The notes: generated from the letters alone by a model not told the origin. 64,000 nucleotides of DNA from Pontivivens ytuae (GCF_015679265.1 NZ_CP064942.1:2326001-2390000); one strand, 5' to 3'. Positions 35,382 to 44,822 are shown, numbered from the stretch's first letter. Translations and numbers: made by a program.

Positions 35382-36344
35382 ATGAACCTTCTCATGGCGG
35401 CCGGTGGGCTCGTGTTGCTGGTCATCGCCGGTGACCTTCTGGTGCGCGGTGCCGTGGCGCTGTCGCTGAAGATCGGCGTGCCCGCGCTGGTGGTGAGCCT
35501 GACTATCGTCGCCTTCGGCACCTCGGCGCCGGAACTGCTGATCGCGATCAAGGCGGCCTTGGACAACGCGCCGGGCATCGCCTACGGCAATGTCGTCGGC
35601 TCCAACATCGCGAACGTGCTCCTGGTGATCGGGGTGCCGGCGCTGCTGGCGACGATCCACACCAAGAGCTGCGATACGCGGCGCAGCTTCACGCAGATGA
35701 TCGTGGCCTCCCTGGTCTTCATCGCGCTGTGCGCCATGGGGCCGCTGGGGCCGATCGACGGGCTGATCATGCTGGCGCTGCTGGCCGGTGTGCTGATCGA
35801 CGCCTACCGCTCCGCCCAGGCCGCGCGTGTGGCGGGGGTGGAGCCGGAGGACGAGCTCGCCGAGCTCGAGGATGCCGATCCCGACATGCCGGGGCTGAAG
35901 GTGACGGTGTTCCTGCTGATCGGCCTCGCCGGTCTTCCGCTGGGCGCGAACCTGCTGATCGAGGGCGCGCGCAACATCGCCGTGACGCTCGGCGTGTCGG
36001 ATGCGGTGATCGGCCTGACGCTTGTCGCCGTGGGCACCTCGCTGCCGGAGCTTGCGACCACGATCATGGCGACGCTGCGGCGGCAGGCGGACGTGGTGCT
36101 GGGCAACGTGATCGGCTCCAACCTCTTCAACCTGCTGGCCATCATGGGCGTGGCGAGCTTCTTCGGCCCGCTGCCGGTGCCCGAGGGGTTCCTGACCTAC
36201 GACCTGTGGGTGATGCTGGCCACGGCGCTGATCCTGCTGCCCTTCGTGCTGCGCTGGCTCAACGTGACGCGGGCCTGGGGCGTGTTCTTCGTCTTCCTCT
36301 ACGTGGGCTATATCTACCACCTCGTGACGAACGGAGGGATGTGA
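35382..36344 (+). CDS. Calcium/sodium antiporter (YrbG family)
   Basis: A 320-residue cation exchanger of the CaCA superfamily with about ten membrane helices in two inverted halves. The two alpha repeats are plain: TIVAFGTSAPELLIAIKAAL with GNVVGSNIANVLL, and TLVAVGTSLPELATTIMATL with GNVIGSNLFNLLA. The acidic ion-binding Glu residues (APEL, LPEL) are intact. A central acidic loop (EPEDELAELEDADPD) separates the halves. Followed 1 nt later by an SDR gene. Confidence 0.92.
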   Translation: MNLLMAAGGLVLLVIAGDLLVRGAVALSLKIGVPALVVSLTIVAFGTSAPELLIAIKAALDNAPGIAYGNVVGSNIANVLLVIGVPALLATIHTKSCDTRRSFTQMIVASLVFIALCAMGPLGPIDGLIMLALLAGVLIDAYRSAQAARVAGVEPEDELAELEDADPDMPGLKVTVFLLIGLAGLPLGANLLIEGARNIAVTLGVSDAVIGLTLVAVGTSLPELATTIMATLRRQADVVLGNVIGSNLFNLLAIMGVASFFGPLPVPEGFLTYDLWVMLATALILLPFVLRWLNVTRAWGVFFVFLYVGYIYHLVTNGGM

Positions 36345-36345
36345 G

Positions 36346-37116
36346 ATGGAGGCGGGACGGGCTCTGGTCACCGGCGGGGCGCAGCGGCTGGGCCGCGCCA
36401 TGGTCGAGGCGCTGGCTGAGGATGGCTGGCAGGTCGCGGTCCACTACAACTCCAGCGCCGATGCGGCCGACGAACTGGCTGAGAAGGTCGGCGGCGTGGC
36501 GGTCGGCGCGGACCTGCTGTCGCGGGAGGCGACGGGGGGGCTCGTCGACCGGGCGGCAGAGGCGCTGGGCGGGCCGCTGACGCTGCTGATCAACAACGCC
36601 TCGATCTTCGAGCACGACACGATCGAGAGCGCTACGATGGAGAGCTGGGACCGGCATGTCGGTTCCAACCTGCGCGCGCCCTTCCAACTGATCCAGGCTT
36701 TCGCCGCACAGGCGCCGCGGGCGAAGCGCGACGGGAAAGGCGAGCCGGTGGCGCAGGCCGCCGTGGTCAACATGGTGGACATGCGGGTGCGCAAGCTGAC
36801 GCCGCAGTTCATGACCTACACGCTGGCGAAGTCGGCGCTGTGGACGCTGACCCAGACCGCGGCGCAGGGTCTCGCGCCGCATATCCGGGTGAACGGGATC
36901 GGTCCCGGGCCGACGATGCAGGGCGCGCGGCAGAGCGACGCGCACTGGTCCGCGCAGCGCGCGGCGACGATCCTTGAACGCGGCTCCGACCCCGGCGAGA
37001 TCGTCGCGGCGCTGCGCTTCATCCTGTCGATCGATGGTTTTACGGGGCAACTCATGTGTATGGATGGCGGGCAGCATCTCGCCTGGGAAACGCCCGATGT
37101 TCTGGGCGTGGAATAG
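36346..37116 (+). CDS. SDR oxidoreductase, pteridine-reductase-like
   Basis: A 256-residue short-chain dehydrogenase. Cofactor loop LVTGGAQRLGRAMVEAL, NNAS (LLINNASIFEHD) and the catalytic YTLAKSAL are present; the TGGAQRLG form and the PGPTMQG end resemble FolM-type dihydromonapterin/pteridine reductases. Substrate is uncertain. The ATG is 1 nt after the antiporter TGA. An AT-rich regulatory stretch follows. Confidence 0.82.
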   Translation: MEAGRALVTGGAQRLGRAMVEALAEDGWQVAVHYNSSADAADELAEKVGGVAVGADLLSREATGGLVDRAAEALGGPLTLLINNASIFEHDTIESATMESWDRHVGSNLRAPFQLIQAFAAQAPRAKRDGKGEPVAQAAVVNMVDMRVRKLTPQFMTYTLAKSALWTLTQTAAQGLAPHIRVNGIGPGPTMQGARQSDAHWSAQRAATILERGSDPGEIVAALRFILSIDGFTGQLMCMDGGQHLAWETPDVLGVE

Positions 37117-37125
37117 GGTCGTTGC

Positions 37126-37410
37126 GATTCGCACAGCGCGAATTGTCCACGCGACACGAATCCGTCACGGCTCTGTTAAGAATCTCGTTGGGATTCCAAC
37201 AAATTAATAAACGTGAAGAAAAATTCCTTGCAATATCAAATGGTTGACATATTGCCTAAAAAATAGGCAAACCGAACACAGGCCTTGTATAGAAGGGGCC
37301 GACGCGGGCGCCTGAAACTTTCCCTCAGACTTATCCACAGAAATGGTGGACAGGTTTTGGGTTGAACGGGAGGGGGCCGCATTGCAGCCAGCGGGGGAAT
37401 CGCGAGAATC
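37126..37410. promoter_or_regulatory. AT-rich spacer with DnaA box and clustered GANTC sites
   Basis: The 300-nt spacer before uvrC (37117-37416) contains an unusually AT-rich stretch (about 37175-37290), a perfect DnaA box TTATCCACA at 37331-37339, a weaker one TTGTCCACG at 37143-37151, and six GANTC sites (37126, 37158, 37180, 37192, 37397, 37406), the target of the CcrM methylase. TTGCCTA-AAAAA-TAGGCAA at 37252-37270 is a perfect inverted repeat next to TTGACA (37244-37249). This combination suggests a cell-cycle- or DnaA-responsive control region; no clean -10 was found. Confidence 0.5.
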
Positions 37411-37416
37411 GAGAGC

Positions 37417-39324
37417 ATGGCGCACAACAACCAACACAGCTTCGACGAGGAAGGCCGCGCGGACGCGGAGCGCGACCGGCTGCAGACCGGCGCGGAAGTC
37501 ATCCGCAACCATGTGAAGACCCTGCCCGACGCGCCCGGCGTCTACCGCATGCTCGATGCGAAGGGCGAGGTGCTCTACGTCGGCAAGGCCCGCTCCCTGC
37601 GCAAGCGCGTGGCGAACTACACGAAGCTGAGCGGACAGTCGGCGCGGATCGGGCGCATGATCTCCGCCACCGCCTCGATGATGTTCCTGCGGACGGAGAC
37701 GGAGACCGAGGCGCTGCTCTTGGAGCAGAACCTCATCAAGCAGCTCAAGCCGCGCTACAACGTGCTGCTGCGCGACGACAAGAGCTTCCCCAACATCCTG
37801 GTGACGGACGACCACGCCTTCCCGCAGATCGCCAAGCACCGCGGCGCGAAGAACCGGGAGGGACGGTATTTCGGGCCGTTCGCGAGTGCCGGCTCGGTGA
37901 ACCGGACGCTCAACACGCTTCAGAAGGCCTTCCTGCTGCGCAACTGCTCGGATTCGATGTTCGACAGCCGGACGCGGCCCTGCCTGCTCTACCAGATCAA
38001 GCGGTGCTCCGCGCCCTGCGTCGGGAAGATCAGTGAGGAGGGCTACAAGGAGCTGGTCGAGGATGCGGTGAAGTACCTGCAGGGCCGCTCCACCAAGGTG
38101 CAGGGGCAACTGGCAAAGGAAATGGCCGAGGCGTCCGCCAACATGGAGTTCGAGCGGGCCGCGGCGCTGCGCGATCGTATCCGCGCCATGACCAACGTGC
38201 AGTCGGTGCAGGGCATCAACCCCGAGACCGTGGCCGAGGCCGACGTGATCGCGCTGCATGAGCAGGACGGGCAGGCCTGCGTGCAGGTCTTCTTCTTCCG
38301 CGCGCACCAGAACTGGGGCAACCGCGCCTACTTCCCCCGCACCGGTGGGGCGGAGAGTGCGGCGGAGATCCTCGAAAGCTTCATGGGCCAGTTCTATGGC
38401 AACAAGGAGCCGGCGCGCCTCATCCTGATGAGCCATGAGATCGAGAATGCCGACCTGATGCGCGAGGCGCTCAGCACGAAGCTCGGCCGCAAGGTGGTGA
38501 TCGGCGTGCCGCAGCGGGGCGAGAAGCGGATGCTGGTCGATCAGGCGATGAAGAACGCGCGCGAGAGCCTCGGCCGCCGGATGAGCGAGACGGCGACGCA
38601 GGCAAAGCTGCTCGACGGGCTGGCCGATGCCTTCGACCTCGACGGGCCGCCGCAGCGGATCGAGGTCTACGACAACTCGCATATCCAGGGCGCCCATGCG
38701 GTCGGCGCGATGATCGTGGCGGGGCCGGAGGGCTGGCTGAAGTCGAGCTACCGCAAGTTCAACATCAAGGGCGACAAGATCACGCCGGGCGACGATTTCG
38801 GGATGATGAAGGAGGTGCTGGACCGCCGCTTCTCCCGCCTGATGAAGGAGGATCCGGACCGGCAGTCGGACCAATGGCCGGACCTCGTGCTGATCGACGG
38901 CGGACCGGGTCAGGTGAGTGCTGCGGAGGGCGCGCTGGCCGAGCTCGGCGTGGAGGACGTGACGATCATCGGCGTGGCCAAGGGGACGGAGCGCGACGCG
39001 GGCAAGGAGGTGTTCTATCGCGACGGGATGCCGCCCAAGGCCCTGCCCTTCCGCGATCCGGTCCTCTACTTCACCCAACGCCTGCGCGATGAGGCGCACC
39101 GGTTTGCAATCGGCACGCACCGAGCGAAGCGGGCGAAGGCGACGACGGCCACGCCGCTCGACGAGGTGCCGGGCGTGGGCGCGTCGCGGAAACGGGCGCT
39201 GCTGGCCCACTTTGGCTCGGCCAAGGCGGTGACGCGCGCCGGGGTGGAGGACCTCAAGGCGGTCGAGGGCATCTCCGACAGCCTCGCTGAGCAGATCTAC
39301 GGTTATTTCAATGTGGATGGGTGA
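37417..39324 (+). CDS. uvrC: UvrABC system protein C
   Basis: The 635-residue nucleotide-excision-repair endonuclease subunit that makes both incisions around a UvrB-bound lesion. N-terminal GIY-YIG domain ([20 protein letters not shown], near residue 40), UVR motif ([20 protein letters not shown]), the RNase H-like C-terminal nuclease ([34 protein letters not shown]) and tandem helix-hairpin-helix at the end ([20 protein letters not shown]). A 28-residue variable leader precedes the domain. The AT-rich spacer upstream is its likely promoter region. Confidence 0.96.
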   Translation: MAHNNQHSFDEEGRADAERDRLQTGAEVIRNHVKTLPDAPGVYRMLDAKGEVLYVGKARSLRKRVANYTKLSGQSARIGRMISATASMMFLRTETETEALLLEQNLIKQLKPRYNVLLRDDKSFPNILVTDDHAFPQIAKHRGAKNREGRYFGPFASAGSVNRTLNTLQKAFLLRNCSDSMFDSRTRPCLLYQIKRCSAPCVGKISEEGYKELVEDAVKYLQGRSTKVQGQLAKEMAEASANMEFERAAALRDRIRAMTNVQSVQGINPETVAEADVIALHEQDGQACVQVFFFRAHQNWGNRAYFPRTGGAESAAEILESFMGQFYGNKEPARLILMSHEIENADLMREALSTKLGRKVVIGVPQRGEKRMLVDQAMKNARESLGRRMSETATQAKLLDGLADAFDLDGPPQRIEVYDNSHIQGAHAVGAMIVAGPEGWLKSSYRKFNIKGDKITPGDDFGMMKEVLDRRFSRLMKEDPDRQSDQWPDLVLIDGGPGQVSAAEGALAELGVEDVTIIGVAKGTERDAGKEVFYRDGMPPKALPFRDPVLYFTQRLRDEAHRFAIGTHRAKRAKATTATPLDEVPGVGASRKRALLAHFGSAKAVTRAGVEDLKAVEGISDSLAEQIYGYFNVDG

Positions 39325-39334
39325 GGCGCGCACG

Positions 39335-39359
39335 GAAAACGCTCCAGTGGAGCGTTTTC
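39335..39359 (+). terminator. Hairpin terminator after uvrC
   Basis: GAAAACGCTCC-AGT-GGAGCGTTTTC: perfect 11-bp arms 10 nt after the uvrC stop, ending in TTTT. The same module appears, less perfect, in repeat island II at 31707-31727. Confidence 0.65.
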
Positions 39360-39365
39360 AGCGCC

Positions 39366-39748
39366 GAACGGGCGGAGCCCCGGGTGAGCGGGCGTGTTGG
39401 ACGGCCCTTTGATGAGCGTCATCCTCGGGCTTGACCCGAGGATCTCTAGCTTCGACGAGATGGTCCGGTCGAGCCGGACCATGACGGGGATACGAAGCGC
39501 TGAGGGCCGCGCCCGACCTGGAAGGCGCTCGCGGAGCAGGATTGATAGGCCCGCGCTCTCAAGCATCCATGTTGCTCGTTTGACATGAGACATCACCAAC
39601 GCGCCCTCCGGGGGGAGGTCGGGCGCGGCCCGGCTTGTCAGCCGGGCGGGAGGTTCTATCGAGGCGATACCACCCCGGGCTTGATCCGGGGTCTTTGGCC
39701 ACGTCATGCGCCATCACTTAACGGTCCCGGCTCTTCGGCCGGGACGGT
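39366..39748. repeat. Mosaic repeat island III
   Basis: This 487-nt spacer between uvrC and pgsA carries modules shared with the other two islands: 39416-39486 (inverted copy of 31876-31946, 66 of 71), 39620-39643 (inverted copy of 31657-31680, 23 of 24), 39666-39700 (inverted copy of 18806-18840, 33 of 35) and 39722-39747 (inverted copy of the hairpin at 18760-18784). Its double hairpin has perfect arms, ATGGTCCGG/CCGGACCAT and ATCCTCGGG/CCCGAGGAT. No credible ORF. Confidence 0.7.
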
Positions 39749-39811
39749 GTCATCCACCGCTTTTTCCTCCGCCCCCTATCGCTCCGCGGGTGTGCGCGTT
39801 AGATCAGGGGC

Positions 39812-40471
39812 ATGCGCTGGACCATCCCCAACATCCTGACCGTTCTGCGGGTTCTCGCGGCCCCGATGATCGCCATCGTCTTCCTGATCCTGCCGCGGCC
39901 GCTGGCCGACTGGGTGGCGCTGGCGCTGTTCGTGGGCGCGGCGCTCACCGACTTCATCGACGGGTGGATCGCGCGGAAATTCGATCAGGGTTCGCCCTTC
40001 GGCAAGATGCTCGACCCGATCGCGGACAAGGCGATGGTAGTGATCGCGCTCGGCGTGCTCTTCGCGCTGATGGGGCTCAACGTGCTCTTCGTGATCCCGG
40101 CGGCGTTCATCCTGTTGCGGGAGGTGCTGGTGTCGGGCCTGCGGGAATATCTCGGCGCCGTGAAGCTCGACGTCACCCGCATCGCGAAGTGGAAGACGAC
40201 GGTGCAGATGGTGGCGGTCGCAGTGCTGCTGGCGGCCGGTGCGTTGACCGCGCAATACGAGGCGCTGCGCTTCACGCTCGACCCGGCGGAGCATGACGCG
40301 ATCCTGCGGGGCGATGCGGCGGATACGGTGGGTGTCGCGCGGGCCTTCGTGCTGCAGAACGCCGCCCTTGCACTCGGCCTGCTGCTCCTCTGGATCGCGG
40401 CGGCGCTCACTGTATTGTCCGGCTGGGACTATTTCCGCAAGGCGATGCCGTATCTGGAGGAACGGGCATGA
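39812..40471 (+). CDS. pgsA: CDP-diacylglycerol-glycerol-3-phosphate 3-phosphatidyltransferase
   Basis: A 219-residue membrane enzyme making phosphatidylglycerol phosphate. The CDP-alcohol phosphotransferase motif DG(X)2AR(X)8G(X)3D(X)3D is visible in DGWIARKFDQ followed by GSPFGKMLDPIADK. About five to six helices. A longer-than-usual loop near residues 145-175 (EALRFTLDPAEHDAILRGDA) precedes the last helices. The TGA overlaps the moaD ATG by 4 nt. Confidence 0.93.
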   Translation: MRWTIPNILTVLRVLAAPMIAIVFLILPRPLADWVALALFVGAALTDFIDGWIARKFDQGSPFGKMLDPIADKAMVVIALGVLFALMGLNVLFVIPAAFILLREVLVSGLREYLGAVKLDVTRIAKWKTTVQMVAVAVLLAAGALTAQYEALRFTLDPAEHDAILRGDAADTVGVARAFVLQNAALALGLLLLWIAAALTVLSGWDYFRKAMPYLEERA

Positions 40472-40713
40472 GGGTTCTCTATTTCGCCTGGCTGCGCGAG
40501 CGGATCGGCGTGCCGCGCGAGGAGGTCGAGACCTCCGCCGCCACCGTCGCCGAACTGGTGGAGGAACTGCGCGGGCGGGAGGATCGCTATGCGCTCGCCT
40601 TCTCCGACCTCGCCGCGGTACGGGTCGCTGTCGATCAGGAGATGACGACGCTCGATGCGCCGCTGGCGGGCGTGCGCGAGGTTGCCTTCTTCCCGCCGAT
40701 GACGGGGGGCTGA
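40468..40713 (+). CDS. moaD: Molybdopterin synthase small subunit
   Basis: An 81-residue ubiquitin-fold sulfur carrier ending in the essential Gly-Gly (FFPPMTGG). Its C-terminus is thiocarboxylated and inserts into MoaE to supply sulfur for molybdopterin. Start MRVLYFAWLRERIG is typical. Translationally coupled to pgsA and 1 nt ahead of moaE. Confidence 0.95.
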   Translation: MRVLYFAWLRERIGVPREEVETSAATVAELVEELRGREDRYALAFSDLAAVRVAVDQEMTTLDAPLAGVREVAFFPPMTGG

Positions 40714-40714
40714 G

Positions 40715-41164
40715 ATGGCGGTGCGCGTGCAGGAGCCCGATTTCGACATTGGGGCCGAGATGGACGCGCTGACCGCGGGCAACCCGGATATCGGCGCGGT
40801 GGCGAGCTTCACCGGCCTTGTCCGCTCCGGCGCCGGCGAGATTACGGAGATGGAGCTGGAGCACTGGCCCGGCGTCACCGAGCAGGCGCTGGAGGCGATC
40901 GAGGCGGAGGCACGCGGGCGCTGGCCGCTGCAGGGTGTGACGATCATCCATCGCTACGGGCCGCTGGCACCCGGCGCGCGGATCGTGCTGGTGCTCACCG
41001 CCTCGCCCCACCGGGCCGCGGCCTTCGAGGCGGCGGAGTTCATCATGGACTACCTCAAGACCCGCGCCCCCTTCTGGAAGCGCGAGGTCGGTCCCGCAGG
41101 CGCGAAGTGGGTCGATGCGCGCGAAGCGGACAAACAGGCGGAAACCCGCTGGTACACTCGCTAA
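40715..41164 (+). CDS. moaE: Molybdopterin synthase large subunit
   Basis: A 149-residue catalytic subunit converting cPMP to molybdopterin with MoaD. Seen: VASFTGLVRS, the substrate-binding IIHRYGPLAPGARIVLVLTA, SPHRAAAFEAAEFIMDYLK and active-site Lys residues in KTRAPFWKRE. ATG lies 1 nt after the moaD TGA. Confidence 0.95.
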   Translation: MAVRVQEPDFDIGAEMDALTAGNPDIGAVASFTGLVRSGAGEITEMELEHWPGVTEQALEAIEAEARGRWPLQGVTIIHRYGPLAPGARIVLVLTASPHRAAAFEAAEFIMDYLKTRAPFWKREVGPAGAKWVDAREADKQAETRWYTR

Positions 41165-41211
41165 TTGTTCAACCTTGGCGTGTGTGCACGTGCAAAAAAG
41201 CGCGTAAAAGT

Positions 41212-41241
41212 TTCCACCATCCAGCCAAATTTTAGTATACT
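41212..41241 (+). promoter_or_regulatory. Possible promoter of the methyltransferase gene
   Basis: TATACT at 41236-41241 is a good -10; the -35 area (41212-41218) is poor. AT-rich for this genome. Confidence 0.3.
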
Positions 41242-41351
41242 GCAAAGGCGGATTGAGCCAGCGTGGCCGCAAGCCGCTGTTTCTGAATGACTTTCCATAC
41301 CCGATTCAAGCGTCGGGGTGAGGTGAGCTGGAATAGGGGGCACGTAGAGCA

Positions 41352-42155
41352 GTGTTGGCTACGGTTTTCGACGGCAAGACGGTCAAGCGGCTGTGCAACG
41401 GAATGATGGAGCCGGAGGTCTATGAGGAGATCTACCGGGTCGGACGTGACTCTCCGCTTCCACACATGGTAGAGGTCGGAACGGGCCACGGCGCGGGCGC
41501 GATCAGCCTCGCCATGGGTCTGCGCGACAGCGGCCGTGTCGGCAAGGTCTACACGATCGACCGGATCATGGGCGGCTCGCGCGACCGCTTCGGCGGGCTT
41601 GAGCAGAACGAAACCATCATCCGGCGCAACATCGCGCATTTCGGGCTCGAAGATTATGTCGAGTTTATCGTCGGCGACGCCGTTTCGGCCGCCGAAAAGA
41701 TCCCCGCGGACATCCGTTTCGGCGTGATGCTGCTGGATGCGGACGGTCGCCTCGACCGGGACTTCAAGCTCTTCTACGACCGGCTCGTCGACGGTGGCGG
41801 CGTCATCCTGGATGACGTCAAGGCCGAGACGCGGGCCAAGATCCGCCGGCGCGGTGTGCTGGCGCATGACGTGCGCATCGACCAGAAGCACCTGATCGCG
41901 CACCACCTCCACAAGCTGTTCGAACGGCACGGCCTGCTCACCGAGGGACAGACCTATTTCGGAAACACCTGGATCGGGCAGAAGAACCCGGCGAAGTTCT
42001 CCGACGTGCCGCAGGACGACATCCTGGAGTGCTACCGCTCGCTCGTCTTCACGCGGTCCTCCCTGAAGATTCTGCCGCTGCGCGCCCGCCTCGCGCGCAT
42101 CGGTCACACGGTCCTGCCGCGCCCGATGGTGCGCGTGCTCAAGGAAAAGATCTGA
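41352..42155 (+). CDS. Class I SAM-dependent methyltransferase
   Basis: A 267-residue protein with a class I methyltransferase core: motif I VEVGTGHGAGAISLAMGL, an acidic strand end VYTIDR, VEFIVGDAV and VMLLDADG, followed by GGGVILDDV. This pattern fits the Methyltransf_24 group, often found with surface-polysaccharide or small-molecule modification. The start is GTG 41352 (first ATG would remove the N-terminal helix). Stand-alone gene with its own likely promoter; substrate unknown. Confidence 0.75.
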   Translation: MLATVFDGKTVKRLCNGMMEPEVYEEIYRVGRDSPLPHMVEVGTGHGAGAISLAMGLRDSGRVGKVYTIDRIMGGSRDRFGGLEQNETIIRRNIAHFGLEDYVEFIVGDAVSAAEKIPADIRFGVMLLDADGRLDRDFKLFYDRLVDGGGVILDDVKAETRAKIRRRGVLAHDVRIDQKHLIAHHLHKLFERHGLLTEGQTYFGNTWIGQKNPAKFSDVPQDDILECYRSLVFTRSSLKILPLRARLARIGHTVLPRPMVRVLKEKI

Positions 42156-42195
42156 AACGGGCGGCCCTGCCTTCGGGCGGGGCCGTTTCGCCGAT

Positions 42196-42531
42196 CTACC
42201 GCGCTTCCCCTTCCTTCAATGCTTCGTAGGCGGCCTGCCATTCGGCGGAGTGCTGCCGTGCCTGGCGCAGGCCGTCCATGGCGGCTTCGAGCTCGGCCTC
42301 CTTGCCGCGGAGCTGGCTGCGCAGCGACTGGTCGGTTGCCGCGAGCTGGGCGGCGAGGGTCGCCTGCGCTTCCTCTGCCGCGTTGAGGCGGGCGGCCATC
42401 TCCTCCACCGTTTCGACGCCGCCGCCGCGCACCCGGCGGATGCTGCCGAAGGCCCAGCGGAGGATCCAGCCGAGTAGCACGGCCACCAGCAGGGCGAGGG
42501 TGATGACGGTCACGAGTTCGGCTCGGGTCAC
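42196..42531 (-). CDS. Membrane-anchored coiled-coil protein
   Basis: A 111-residue protein: one N-terminal membrane helix (VTVITLALLVAVLLGWILRW), a short basic stretch, then a continuous coiled coil of about 75 residues rich in Ala, Glu and Gln. No enzymatic motif. Its ATG overlaps the stop of the OmpA-family gene by 4 nt, so the two are likely made together and may act together at the envelope. Function unknown. Confidence 0.72.
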   Translation of the reverse strand: MTRAELVTVITLALLVAVLLGWILRWAFGSIRRVRGGGVETVEEMAARLNAAEEAQATLAAQLAATDQSLRSQLRGKEAELEAAMDGLRQARQHSAEWQAAYEALKEGEAR

Positions 42532-44822
42532 TGGGAGGTCTCCTGCTGGTCATCGGCGGCGGGGGTGGTATCGGCGTCGTCCGCTGCCGCGTCTTCTGTT
42601 TCAGCATCGTCGGCCGGGGCATCCGCGGCCTCGTCTTCGGGCGCGGTGTCGCTCGGCGCCGTCTCGGTATCGTCGGCCGGTTCGGGCTCGGCTTCCTCGG
42701 CGGGAGCGGTTTCGGCCTCCGCTTCCGTCTCTTCCTCCGCCGCGGCCTCGATCACGGGGCGGCTGCGGGGGCGCGAGGCGTCGTCGGGGGCGACGAAGGG
42801 CCCTTCGGCCTGCGCATCCTCGGCTATGATCGCCTCGTCGGTGCGCGGGGTGTCGGCGGTGTCTTCCGTCGGGGTTCCGGCGGATTGCACGTCGGCGTCC
42901 GGAGTGCCTTCGGCTTCCGCAGCGGGCTCGTCTTCGGTGGCTTCGCTGTTCGCCTCGCCCTCGGCCACGTCATCGGGGTCGGTGCCGTCCTCCCCTTCGG
43001 CATCGGCGATTTCCAGCACGGTGAACTCGATGCGGCGGTTGCGGGCGCGGCCCTCCTCCGTCTCGTTGCTGGCGACGGGCAGCGACTCGCCGTAGCCGAT
43101 GGCGGTCATCCGGTCGAGGAAGACGCCGCGGGCGAGCAGGGCGTCGAGCACTGAGTTGGCGCGCGCCTCGGATATCTGGCGGTTCAGCTCCTCCCCGCCC
43201 TGGTTGTCGGTGTGGCCGCCGATCTCGAACCGCACATCGGGGCATTCGCGCAGGATCCCGGCGATCGTGTCGATCGTCGCCGCACTGGCGAGGGTCAGGG
43301 TCGCGCTGGCGGGAGAGAAGCCGATGGGCGCCTCCTCCTGGGCCTCGGCCAGGCGGTCGAAGCAGGTCTCGGCATCAAGGGTGGTGTCGCCCTCCACAAC
43401 CGGGGTTTCGGGGATCGGCAGGCCTTCGATCTCAAGGTCGAGCAGCATGTCGGGGAGCAGCCCCTCCAACAGCGCCTCGATCCGCTCGGGCAGATCCTCG
43501 CCGAGGCCGGTGCCGCTGAGCTGCAGGCGGTCGCCGACGATCCGGGCGTCGCCGGTGTTGAGCAGGGAGAGCGAGTCGAGTGCCGCAATCGCAGTGGCGA
43601 CCGGGGTGCTCTGCCCGATGCGCTCCGATTCCAGATTGCTTGTGAGGTCACGGTCGGAAAAGGCGGTGCGCGCATAGGCGGTCACCGCCTCCGGCCCGCC
43701 GGTGCTTGCCACCGCACCGGAGAGGTCGAGCGTCTCGGTGGTCAGCGTCAGCACGAGCGGGCTGGGCGGAACGGCCGCGCGCGGGGTGATCTGGGAGCCG
43801 AGCGTGGCGGGCTGGACGACGCGCGCCTCGTAGCCCTCAGGCAAGGCGGCGGCGAGGTCCTCGGCGAGGTTCAGGCGATCCTCCACCGGCAGGCTGGCAC
43901 TGACGAGGAGCTCGACGGTCCAGTCGTGCACGGTGAGCTCGGCCTCGGGCAGGGTGAGCGCCGTGGCGAGGGCCGCGAGCACCGCGTCGGGCCAGGCGGC
44001 ATCCGGAGCGCCGAGGGCGATGGCGCAGTCGGGATCGGCGACGCCGACCTCTGCCAGCGCCCGTTCGATCTGCGCGGCATCGTCGGCGGTGGCGGCGGCG
44101 CAATCCCGCAGCACGCCGCCCTCCGCGTCCGTCTCCACCACGAAGGGATAGGGCGACAGGATCGTGCGGGGCGAGGTGAGCGAGAGGTCGAGGCCCAGGC
44201 CCGGCGGCACCTCGCTCCGGGCAAAGCTGCGCAGGTCGGCGCGGCTCGCGTCGTCCGGCAGCGCCGCCTCGACATGCACGGTGCCGTCCTCGAGCGTCAC
44301 GCGGCCTGTCGTGATCTGGTCGGAGAGGGTGGCGAGGAAGGGCAGCGCGCTGTCCCAGTCCACGTCCACCACCGTGTCGACCGGGCGGGTCAGGTCCATG
44401 GTCGGGCGGGCGAGCGTGGCGAGCTGTTCGGAGAGACGGCCCTCCAGCATCACGGGCCGCGTGCCGAGGGCGGTGACCTGGTCGGGCGTGAGCAGGAGCT
44501 CGATGCGCACCGGCTCGGGCGGCAGGTCCTCGGCATCGGCGAGGACGATGCTCTCCTCGACATTGTCTTCGTCATAGATGCTGCGCACGACGTCGATAGC
44601 GCGGAAACGGGCGCCCTCACCGGGCGCGGTGCCGCTGAGCGAGATGCGAGTGCCGTCGGCCTCGATCTCGGCCCAGTTCTGCCCGGCGGCGACGAGGGCC
44701 GCGGTGGCGATGCGGGCATTGCGCTCCTCGATCCGATCGGCGAGGACCCCGGCGGTCTTGAAGGCGGCGAAGGCGCTCAGGCCGATGGCGATGGCAAGGA
44801 AGAGGTAGGCGACGATGCGCAC
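42528..44822 (-). CDS. OmpA-family protein with long acidic tail
   Basis: A 764-residue envelope protein. A single N-terminal membrane anchor (IVAYLFLAIAIGLSAFAAFK) is followed by about 450 residues of beta-rich repeats with BON-like segments (ISLSGTAPGEGARFRAIDVV), then a complete OmpA C-terminal peptidoglycan-binding domain (FEIGGHTDNQGGEELNRQIS, DALLARGVFLDRMTAIGYGE, NRRIEFTV). After it come about 165 residues of Asp/Glu/Ala/Thr-rich disordered sequence, absent from standard OmpA proteins. GTG 44822 with GGAG at 9-nt spacing is preferred; a TTG at 44882 gives a longer form. It should tether the inner membrane to the cell wall. Confidence 0.85.
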   Translation of the reverse strand: MRIVAYLFLAIAIGLSAFAAFKTAGVLADRIEERNARIATAALVAAGQNWAEIEADGTRISLSGTAPGEGARFRAIDVVRSIYDEDNVEESIVLADAEDLPPEPVRIELLLTPDQVTALGTRPVMLEGRLSEQLATLARPTMDLTRPVDTVVDVDWDSALPFLATLSDQITTGRVTLEDGTVHVEAALPDDASRADLRSFARSEVPPGLGLDLSLTSPRTILSPYPFVVETDAEGGVLRDCAAATADDAAQIERALAEVGVADPDCAIALGAPDAAWPDAVLAALATALTLPEAELTVHDWTVELLVSASLPVEDRLNLAEDLAAALPEGYEARVVQPATLGSQITPRAAVPPSPLVLTLTTETLDLSGAVASTGGPEAVTAYARTAFSDRDLTSNLESERIGQSTPVATAIAALDSLSLLNTGDARIVGDRLQLSGTGLGEDLPERIEALLEGLLPDMLLDLEIEGLPIPETPVVEGDTTLDAETCFDRLAEAQEEAPIGFSPASATLTLASAATIDTIAGILRECPDVRFEIGGHTDNQGGEELNRQISEARANSVLDALLARGVFLDRMTAIGYGESLPVASNETEEGRARNRRIEFTVLEIADAEGEDGTDPDDVAEGEANSEATEDEPAAEAEGTPDADVQSAGTPTEDTADTPRTDEAIIAEDAQAEGPFVAPDDASRPRSRPVIEAAAEEETEAEAETAPAEEAEPEPADDTETAPSDTAPEDEAADAPADDAETEDAAADDADTTPAADDQQETSQ

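Noticed and set aside
37117..37416. Chromosomal replication origin
   Set aside because: Only one perfect DnaA box and no cluster of further boxes; genes around it (SDR, uvrC, pgsA) are not the usual alphaproteobacterial origin neighbours. Kept only as a control region.
37204..39333. A 709-codon antisense frame over uvrC
   Set aside because: Shadow of uvrC: same length and edges, compositionally biased, no homologous motif.
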